Origin: Amorphochlora amoebiformis
Lineage: Eukaryota; Cercozoa; Chlorarachniophyceae
Direction: 5' to 3'
Assembly: GCA_054601695.1 (NCBI GenBank)
Contig: BAAHQB010000102.1
Span: forward strand, 1 to 64,000
DNA length: 64,000 nucleotides
Numbering within the stretch: position 1 is the stretch's first letter; every line of letters starts with the position of its first letter. The notes beneath the pieces are model-generated. The model made no database searches. It was not told the origin of the DNA and was given only the letters and a program-made list of their open reading frames with translations. Positions 1 through 64,000 of the stretch are shown here, piece by piece. The translations under genes and the position numbers were made by a program.

Positions 1-19
1 TAGTATTTAGAGCTCTGAC

Positions 20-38317
<38,298 letters not shown>

Positions 38318-38640
38318 GAGGTTTTCCAGAAATGTCAAGCTTAGCGAAGCAGGCTAAGCATTCTTATTTAAAGAAACAACACCCTAATATGTGTATTGAC
38401 AAATACTCGGTTGCAACATGGAACGTGAGACCCATGCTGGTTTCACTGCCCAACGAAGGACTTCCCTCATTTCTAAAGAGTTTGGTAGACGTAATAATGG
38501 AGTGGTTGCTGCTAAAGGGAATTCACAAACCGAGGTTGTCTAGCACGACACAAAGGTCATGCAAAACCAACTGCAAGCAACAAACCACACTTCTACTTCA
38601 GAAGGGGCGGCAACAACAATTATATGTATGTATGTATGAG
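38318..38640 (+). mobile_element. Relic of a LINE-like retrotransposon with conserved 3' end
   Basis: The reading frame contains [10 protein letters not shown], resembling the start of LINE AP-endonuclease domains (ATWNVRT-type). About 70 codons later it ends in ACTTCTACTTCAGAAGGGGC and GGCAACAACAAT, followed by TATG repeats. The same terminal block occurs at 39285-39330 and, reversed, at 16655-16692. This supports a retroposon 3' terminus with a short tandem tail. No reverse transcriptase is present, so it is a truncated or deleted copy. Confidence 0.5.
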
Positions 38641-38658
38641 CTGCAACACCAAGTATGC

Positions 38659-38791
<133 letters not shown>

Positions 38792-38934
38792 GTACATGGA
38801 TATATATATACATGTATATATATATATATATAATACATTTCTATATATATATATATATATATATATTCAAAAATATATGTATATATATATATACATATGT
38901 GTGTGTGTATAGATATACATAAAATATATACGCA

Positions 38935-38988
<54 letters not shown>

Positions 38989-39104
38989 AACATATATATA
39001 CATATATGTATAAATATATATATATATCTACATATATATATATATATATATATAATATTATATATATACATAAAGATATATATATACATATATATATATA
39101 TATG

Positions 39105-39332
39105 AGAGAGGGGGTTGTTGGTCAATTGGCTTTCTAGTATGTGGGAACAGATTTGTGCAGATTAGCAGTATGTGCCGACACACACGCCAATGAAGCCACT
39201 ATAAACCCCTCAACAATGTGTCACAGCATCAATGGTCTCAAACGTCATAAATGACGTACCTGACCAGGTATCCAAGCAAACAACAACCATACTTCTACAA
39301 AGAGGCTGCAACAACATATATGTATGTATATA
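39105..39332 (+). mobile_element. Second retroposon fragment sharing the 3' terminus
   Basis: Unique sequence between TA tracts, ending ATACTTCTACAAAGAGGCTG then CAACAACATATATGTATGTA. This matches the end of the element at 38318-38640 with a short deletion. The upstream part shares no obvious block with that element, so it may be a non-autonomous relative using the same 3' tail. Confidence 0.5.
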
Positions 39333-39396
39333 AAATCATGTATGTATGTGTGCATGTAGGTATATGTTTATTTATGCAGAAACTATACAAATATAC

Positions 39397-39561
<165 letters not shown>

Positions 39562-39599
39562 ATATATATATATATTTATGTATGTATGCATAAAATATC

Positions 39600-39729
39600 G
39601 ATGTAAAGATGAATACCGTAAGACTCCTTCATGTTTCGATATGACTAATCTTCTTTTCGGACACTAACTGTCGTCCAAATTTCCTGTGAAAGAATGGCCA
39701 GATAAGTAACATAACTTCATACATATACA

Positions 39730-39789
<60 letters not shown>

Positions 39790-39887
39790 GTGCATATATA
39801 TATATATATATATGAACAAATGGCCAGAAAAGTAATATGGCTTCATACATATACAAATATATACATACATATACATGTATATACATT

Positions 39888-39918
<31 letters not shown>

Positions 39919-39927
39919 ATATACATT

Positions 39928-39971
<44 letters not shown>

Positions 39972-40009
39972 TATATATATATAGTATATATACACATATA
40001 TACATATAT

Positions 40010-40040
<31 letters not shown>

Positions 40041-40947
40041 ATGAATGTTTGCATCATTGGGTACAATCCTTCACCCAACTAAATTTCCCAACAGTGGTAC
40101 AATGGATCAGTTCTTAGATCTCTGAACCCTTCAGTGCACTCCTAGACTTAATCCAACAAGTTCCCTGTGGACAATCTTCGGGTTCAACTTCGAACGCTGT
40201 AATATTCAAGCCAAAAAATCGAAAATATGGAGAAACCCACCAAAAGAATGTCTTCGCAGAGTTTCCCGCCGTCCAGTGCGCTCCGTAGGCGGTTGCCAAC
40301 GTGGTTTCGTCCTGAACTCCTGATGTTCTCCAAAGACAAAATCGCCTTAGTTTTTGTGGAAACGGAAATATATTAGAAAGCTATGGTTAGGAACCCTCCA
40401 AGTTCACCAAGTCCATAGCCTTGATTAGCACGTAAGATTTGTTTTTGGGGTAAATTTAGCAATGGAGTTGGGTATTGGGTTTGGGTCAAAGTTAGGGTGT
40501 CAGGTTCTACCCCGCTGCCTCCCACGCCGACGCTTAAACCCCTAGGAAGATGAAGTGATGAGCAAGAGTGTAGCTAAGGTTTAGAGGAGAAAGAGAATTG
40601 ATTAGTGAAAATTACCGATCAAGAGAGAGCAAGAGAAAGAGAAACCCATCCTCCGGAAGTGCAATTTCGGTTGGTGATATGCCTCGATAGTATGTCACCG
40701 TACCAAAGAGTCGAGCCGACATCTGCGTTCTGAGCGGAATGTTGCGATAAGAGATGGCAGAACGACATACATGTCGCAAACCGAGTGTGGACGCCGGCTT
40801 CCGGCGAAGAGGAAGATAGGAAAAAAAAAAGAGGCAGAGACAGACATATAGACAGATAAAAAGACAGGCAAATAGACAGACAAACAGACAGTAGAAAGAC
40901 AGACTAATAGCTCATCGAAGAAGTTCCGCGGGTCCTCAGTCGATGAG
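39600..40947. other. Mostly unique spacer between the divergent large gene and the kinase
   Basis: 39600-39720 is unique; 39730-40050 is TA/TATG; 40050-40947 is unique, moderately GC sequence. On the minus strand, 40611-40710 reads an open frame from ATG (MSARLFGTVTYYRGIS...) ending at a GTAATT donor-like site. 40140-40200 reads EDCPQGTCW after an AG. These could be relic or alternative upstream exons of a GCC-like gene. I could not link them in phase to exon 1 of the large gene, which has its own signal peptide. Confidence 0.4.
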
Positions 40948-41239
40948 ATGTGCCGAAAACTATGCGGAAGTATGGGAAAGCAACCGAAGCCTAGGAAAAC
41001 AAATGGAGAATTGTCATCAGGCAGGTAAAATACGTTTGAAATTCATTCTAGCAATTCGAATGATGTGATTGGCCCCGTCATGCGATAGAAAATCGTGACC
41101 TCCTGCGCGGAGCCCTCCCCATTTTCTTCCCCGGTTGACATGATGATTCTGAGACACTTGACTGATTGACTCTTTTATGGAAGACAATCGCAAAGTTTAG
41201 GCAAGATCGCCAGATTTCCAATTATACCGTTTCAGGATT
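40948..41239 (+). other. Candidate 5' exons of the AGC kinase (unproven)
   Basis: The first annotated kinase exon lacks a start codon, so a 5' exon must exist. An ATG at 40948 or 40972 opens the frame MCRKLCGSMGKQPKPRKTNG and reaches a good donor (CAG then GTAAAA at 41025) in phase 2. A 16-nt micro-exon after TTTCAG near 41234, ending before GTTTCA, would convert phase 2 to the phase 0 required at 41516. The Cys/Gly/Lys-rich N-terminus could be a lipid-modified anchor. This is inference from phase arithmetic only. Confidence 0.25.
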
Positions 41240-41515
41240 GAGACTACTACGGTTTCAAATATATTTTTCCAAAACGAAAACAGAAACTAATACTTCGGCT
41301 TCCCTTGAGTCGGCGTGACCCTCGATTGGCATTGGGGTCTGTTGTTGTAATTACGAGCAATATCCAATGGTGCGGTTCCCAGCGTGTTTTCCAAGGGTCA
41401 GGGGTCTTGAGGATTGACGGAAACAAGGAAAAAAATCGGGAAAACCTTTTTTGGGTTGGGGAGATTCTCGATCGCGGCTCGAAATCGAATCGTGTGATTT
41501 CTTTGCTAAATACAG

Positions 41516-51469
<9,954 letters not shown>

Positions 51470-52181
51470 GTCCACAGAGCGACCGAGTGTTATCTAGTTA
51501 TCTACGGTATCAGCTTACAAGCCCCAGAAGCTACTGGTTTACTATCGGACCTCAGCCTGAGCTAGATCCAGCAGATGTACCAAGGGTGCGCGTAATATAT
51601 CGGTCCTCTCTAGTCTATCCACGTAAAACCAAGAGACATGCATCATATCTTAAATTTACACTAATATCATTTTCGTTTACAATCTCGACAATCCTTGTGG
51701 ACTAGCTAGACAAGGTGCAATTGCGATCATTCAGACTGCATATGGAGGACTATAATCCGAGAATTAATATTAAATCTAGAGCCCTTGGAGCTTCAGGACA
51801 ATGATGAGTCTTTATTAAAGATCTGCCATACCATAGTACCTAGAGTACATATACTAGAATAGCCCTGCTCCTACTAGTCCTAGCTAGCTAGTGCTAATGC
51901 ATGCTACTATGTCAGCAGTAATTACTGTAATTAACAACAGTAATTCTTGCATTCACGCGATTAAATTTTAACGGCGCACTCGGCACTAGACTCTTTAGAC
52001 TTAGCTGATTATCATCATCTCCACATTCTCGAATAAATTCCGTAGAGTGTTCCACCAACGCCTCCTAGGCCAGAAAACTTAACCGTTTCGTATCTGAATG
52101 CACAGTTTTTTTTTTATTTTTCCACTTAATACATATTTAAGATATATTAAACGTGAGCGTAGTATGATATATCATAGGCTA

Positions 52182-52243
<62 letters not shown>

Positions 52244-52313
52244 GAAATTCTATAGACATTGAAATATTACCTTATATCGTGGGTTTTTGTATATATATTT
52301 AACTATATAAGTA

Positions 52314-52363
<50 letters not shown>

Positions 52364-52366
52364 TAT
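51470..52366. other. Convergent 3' intergenic region
   Basis: This lies between the stop codons of the kinase (plus) and the rhodanese (minus). 51470-52170 is unique sequence with no recognised protein. The longest open frame (51487-51705) has no motif. 52175-52250 and 52310-52360 are TA tracts. 3' untranslated regions of both genes presumably lie here. No poly(A) signal is convincing against the AT-rich background. Confidence 0.7.
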
Positions 52367-52697
52367 CTATTTATATTTGTGTTTGTGTGTGTATATATGT
52401 GTATTTATGTCAAGAGGTATGTGTATCATGTACTTATTGGAGGCCAAGTCCCAACTCGCCCCGTACACGTGTACCTTTTTCGCTGGCTCCTCTTTACCTA
52501 TTTTCATAATCTATTAATACATATATACATATATATATGTATATATATATATATATATATATTGGTATATGTATATACATAATGTATATTATGTAAATAA
52601 TATATACACATACATGTACATACATACTAGGTGATATACATTGATATATGTGTCTTAAATATCAATGAGATTTATATATATATATATATATATATAA

Positions 52698-52738
<41 letters not shown>

Positions 52739-52739
52739 T

Positions 52740-52785
<46 letters not shown>

Positions 52786-52891
52786 TATAAACATCTATGT
52801 GTATCATATCATAGACAAATACACACCAGAGTGTATATACATATGTAGTATATATAATATATTTATATAAATTCCTTTTTTATGTGTGTAC

Positions 52892-52936
<45 letters not shown>

Positions 52937-52951
52937 CATAGATATACATAT

Positions 52952-52982
<31 letters not shown>

Positions 52983-53187
52983 GTTTATATTTAAACATAT
53001 AAGCATGTATACATATGTATAAATATATATATATATATATAAATATATACAATGGTATATTTTCGTATGCATACCATTTTTATTTTTGTGGATAAGCTTG
53101 ACTTCTGAGTCGTGTGTCCATAGAACTATTCCCTCGCTGTTGTACACATGTTCTAAACCCTATATATATATATATATTCGTATACTC

Positions 53188-53240
<53 letters not shown>

Positions 53241-53250
53241 TATATATATA

Positions 53251-53303
<53 letters not shown>

Positions 53304-53675
53304 GTATGGTATGTGCGTAACTGTGTATCTTACCTTGTTTTTAAGCTTTTGTGCAAATAGTCCACTTCGAAACCCGATAGTACTGTATGTGTATATACAG
53401 ACATGTGCGATGTGTACATGTGCAAATATATTATGTGTATACATGTGTATATGTGTCAATGTATACATTATATGTGTATGTATATGTATGTATTTGTGTG
53501 TATATATCTATATGCATTTATAGATAAATATGTATGTGATTATATATGTATACATGTATACATGTGTATGTATATGTATGTGTTCATGTATACAAATATG
53601 TGTTACATATATATATATATATGTATGTATATATATATATGTACATATGTACATATGCATATTATATACATGTGC

Positions 53676-53725
<50 letters not shown>

Positions 53726-53755
53726 ACATAATATGGCTACAAGATATACCCAATG

Positions 53756-53800
<45 letters not shown>

Positions 53801-53811
53801 CACATATGCAC

Positions 53812-53845
<34 letters not shown>

Positions 53846-54372
53846 CAACATGCATATTATATTCATGTATATTTTTTCGTATGTAATATATATATATATA
53901 TATATATGCATATATATATATATATAATGCATTGTGTATTATATACACACATATATACATATACGTATACATATATACATATATGTATATATATATATAT
54001 ATATTCTATATATATATATATATATGTAGATGTATACATATATATATATATATATGAACATATTTATATGTATTATATATATATATCTATACATATTATA
54101 CACATATATATATATATATATATATGCACGTAATATACATAAATATTCATATATATATATATATATATGTATGTATATATATATATATATATATAAATAT
54201 GTATATGTAAAATATATATGCACACACACATATATATATATATACATATATATATATATTATATATATATATATATATATATTGTATGCAATGTATATCA
54301 CCAGTAGCTAACAATGTGAGTGTTCTTCAGAGCTTTTAAATCCATCGTCCAAAACCTTTCACGTTTATATAT

Positions 54373-54404
<32 letters not shown>

Positions 54405-54416
54405 AATATATACACA

Positions 54417-54465
<49 letters not shown>

Positions 54466-55083
54466 GTATGTAACTACTGCGGTAGAATTAGCAGATATAT
54501 ATGTATGTATACATATATAATATGTATGTATATATATATATATGTATATATAATGAAAGTACTTCTCTTCGTCTATGGAGCCGGGTATGAAGGACACATC
54601 TCTTTCTTCCTATACACATATACATATAGAATATATTTATATATATATATATTATATATAATATTACATTTATATATATATTATATATAATACATATACA
54701 TATATATATATTATAGCTCAGTATATATACTGATATATATATATATATAAATATATAAATACATATATATATATGTAAAAACATATAAAAATATATAAAT
54801 ATATACATATATACCTTTGTTCTGATATCTACGAATAAAACATTTTCCCCGTTCTTAACCAACGAATTAGCCTATAAGAGTTGTGTGACCATATGATATA
54901 TTCTTACATATATTTGTATAAATATATATATATATATATGTATATATGTATATATGTATATATATTAGATATAGTATACATACATATACACACAATTATA
55001 CACACACATATATATATATATATACATATATGTATATATGTATGCGAAGTATATGCTAATACACACACGTGTGTGTACTGATA

Positions 55084-55118
<35 letters not shown>

Positions 55119-55140
55119 TATATGGATAGATCATATGTAC

Positions 55141-55178
<38 letters not shown>

Positions 55179-55242
55179 ATATTGTTACATGTATATTTAC
55201 ACACACACACACACACACACAACACACACATATATATATATA

Positions 55243-55299
<57 letters not shown>

Positions 55300-55476
55300 T
55301 TATACATATGTACACATGTGTTCGTGTATATCTACATTACACACAGATACGCATACATTTGTACATACTTCCTTTGAAGATATAGTATTTCCCCCAAATG
55401 TTTTCCAGTTGGCACGTTCGAATTTTTCTGATGTTTGCATGTCACTGTTAACAGTCTGCTTAAAGCCTATATCCAT
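52367..55476 (-). CDS. Single-domain rhodanese-like protein, 7 exons, 176 aa
   Basis: Exons in gene order: 55369-55476, 54815-54871, 54563-54609, 54302-54355, 53334-53382, 53075-53159, 52367-52497. They total 531 nt, 176 codons plus stop, in phase throughout. The ATG at 55476 follows an in-frame TGA, which fixes the start. The fold is readable as a rhodanese domain: [18 protein letters not shown], then FIPGSI, then HIVSYCTIGFRSG with catalytic Cys 89 in the C-x-x-G-x-R-S loop. [20 protein letters not shown] and [11 protein letters not shown] follow. Rhodanese domains transfer sulfane sulfur or bind anions through that Cys; the substrate is unknown here. No transit peptide is obvious in the 36-residue N-terminal exon. 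The last exon could instead splice at GTACAT after ASN, so the final 20 residues are less certain. The gene converges with the kinase and diverges from the RRP1 gene. Confidence 0.87.
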
Positions 55477-55583
55477 TTCATCTTGTAATCAGGAAAATCC
55501 ATTCATCTTGTAAACAGGAAATTCTCGATTTGTCCTAGAGTTTTCGCCAAGGCGGTTAGGGATAACCTTACTTTAAGCTTCTA

Positions 55584-55737
55584 GGTTAGGGTTCAGGTTA
55601 GGGAGTGTCTGGTTTCGGGTTGGTTAGAGTTAGGGTTTGGGTTAGGGTTAGGGTTTGGGTAGGGTTAGGGTTTGTGTTAGGGTTAGGGTTAGGGTTACGG
55701 TTAGGGCTAGTGTTAGGGTTAGGGTCTGGGTATGTTT
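55584..55737 (+). repeat. Telomere-like TTAGGG repeats 5' of the rhodanese gene
   Basis: About 150 nt of TTAGGG units with variants TTTGGG, TTACGG and TTAGTG on the plus strand, starting about 110 nt upstream of the rhodanese ATG. A more decayed stretch of the same type is at 55936-56010 (GGGTTTAGGTAGGGTTAC, then GGGGTTACGGTTACG). Confidence 0.9.
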
Positions 55738-56197
55738 ATATATAATGTATATGCCATGTATAAAAAGTATAGATATAAATTAATATATATATACATAAAA
55801 TATATATATATATATATATATACATAATTATATATTTATTTTTGTACTATACAATGAATGGATGTATAATATAATCTACACGATACTAAAAATATGTGCA
55901 TAGATGTAATATGTTACAAGGTCATATTTGTGAGCATGGTTTACAGTTGGGTTTAGGTAGGGTTACTGCTAGAGTTTTCCGGGTTGGATTGGGGTTACGG
56001 TTACGATTAGGCTTTGAACCTTTGGCTATTTTAAACTTGGTTTCGTCTGAACGGGGCTGTGTTATATACATTTTTATATATTATATGCATATATATATAT
56101 ATATATGTATATTTATTTATTATATATGTATGTTATATATATATTTATATATATAATATATATTTATAAATATATAAATATACTTATACTAATATAA

Positions 56198-56279
<82 letters not shown>

Positions 56280-56370
56280 TTATATGGATGTATATTCATG
56301 TTGTATATGTATATATATATGTATGTTTACATAAATATAATATCTATGTACATCTATAGAATATATAATA

Positions 56371-56464
<94 letters not shown>

Positions 56465-56492
56465 TGTATGTACATATACATATATAAATACA

Positions 56493-56743
<251 letters not shown>

Positions 56744-56780
56744 AAAAAAAATTTTATCTCACACATATTATATATTATAT

Positions 56781-56823
<43 letters not shown>

Positions 56824-56875
56824 TACCTATACATATATACATGGATGTACATTTATATATATTTTCATACATTTA

Positions 56876-56957
<82 letters not shown>

Positions 56958-57761
56958 TATTTCATCTTTTCCCGGCCCCTTTATCTTTGAATCGAACCTG
57001 CGAACTCTTGCCCTCCCCCTTCTCATTCACACACACACTCGAACCCATTCCCACGTCTCAAATCTGCTTCCTTCCAACAGACCAGATTAACACGAAAAGA
57101 ACAAATCAAATAAATAAGTGGCCCTCACTAACGATTTAGGGTGTTGAAAAAGAGATAAAGGGTCGATATTCCCACCATTACAGAGCAGAAAAAGAGAAAT
57201 TATCTCAAGTGGAAACGCGGAAAGGAAAGAAGTAAGAGATTCTACACGTGTCTACCTGAATGCGCCCCTCCCCAACCCTCCCTCTTCAGAAAAATTAGAC
57301 GTTAAAGATGAGGGAGACTCGTTATTAGGTACATGCAGTAGAATATGGGCTAAAGAGGGCGGTTGGGGGACGGAAGTAGTAACCTACTCCGTAGGCCTCT
57401 CTGCGCGCGGATGCGTATTGTGTGATCAAGGGAAGAGTCACACTGGATATGTGTGACTGAGCGCCATGTTCATATTCGGACAGTTTTTTTCGGTTAATAA
57501 CGCCGATTTTGAATTAATTTTTAATTTCTCGGCTCCGTGGCTGCCGCCCCTCGGGTAACCTCGCCATCTAATACAAGCTGTAAGGGGAGGGGGAGGGGAA
57601 GGAGTTGAGGAATCGAGATAAAATCGATTGAGTGGACGTGAAATTTGATTAATTTTTTGGTGGGGGGGGGGGGGAGCGGCGGTGATGTGTTTTTGAGATT
57701 ATTTGTGATTCATGTTTTTTTCCCCGCTGCATTAGTTGAGTTGGGAATAAGAAGAGGAATT

Positions 57762-63773
<6,012 letters not shown>

Positions 63774-63867
63774 GTGATAATGTACCTAGGTACATATATA
63801 TATATATATATATAATATTTAAATATATATATATATATATGTGTGTGTGCAGATATATATAAATATA

Positions 63868-63922
<55 letters not shown>

Positions 63923-64000
63923 GTATATATATATATATACATATATGTATATATGTATATTATATATATATGTATATATCTATATGGAAATATGTATACA

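Noticed and set aside
51487-51705. Plus-strand 72-codon ORF after the kinase stop
   Set aside because: No recognisable domain and no splice context; more likely 3' untranslated or intergenic sequence.

Overview
This is a nuclear window from a eukaryote, very probably a microbial one. Genes are split into tiny exons (mostly 32-120 nt) by GT-AG introns. The introns and spacers are filled with (TA)n microsatellites, tRNA-derived SINE copies and degenerate TTAGGG-type arrays. The families present are a secreted protein built from GCC2/GCC3 (ephrin-receptor-like) Cys modules on a Pro/Thr-rich stalk, an AGC kinase, a rhodanese and an RRP1/Nop52 ribosome-biogenesis protein. I cannot place the lineage; a protist or alga is the best guess. 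There is no bacterial, plasmid or CRISPR signature.

Layout. (1) 20-37556, minus strand: one very large gene. Exon 1 (36195-37556) encodes a signal peptide, a mucin-like stalk with 9- and then 5-residue periods, and the first Cys module. I chained 66 further small exons down to position 20. Reading phase is conserved at every junction: 5,827 nt gives 1,942 codons plus 1 nt, exactly the phase needed at the last visible donor. The gene continues past the left edge. (2) 37557-41515: spacer with TA tracts, LINE-like fragments and possible 5' exons of the kinase. (3) 41516-51469, plus strand: AGC Ser/Thr kinase, 19 exons, 368 residues visible plus stop, with every catalytic motif, turn motif and C-terminal hydrophobic motif. 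(4) 52367-55476, minus strand: single-domain rhodanese, 7 exons, 176 aa, convergent with the kinase. (5) 55477-57761: spacer with TTAGGG-like repeats and a (CT)115 tract. (6) 57762-63773, plus strand: RRP1/Nop52 homologue, 8 exons, continuing past the right edge. Two of its introns carry telomere-like arrays.

The genes do not form an operon or an evident pathway. The shared theme is architectural: small intact exons in introns expanded by microsatellites and retroposons, with some splice sites formed by the TA tract itself. Nearly all long conceptual ORFs here are (Ile-Tyr)n translations of TA tracts and were ignored. Exons were found by protein motifs, GT/AG sites and phase bookkeeping done by eye, so boundaries need transcript confirmation.
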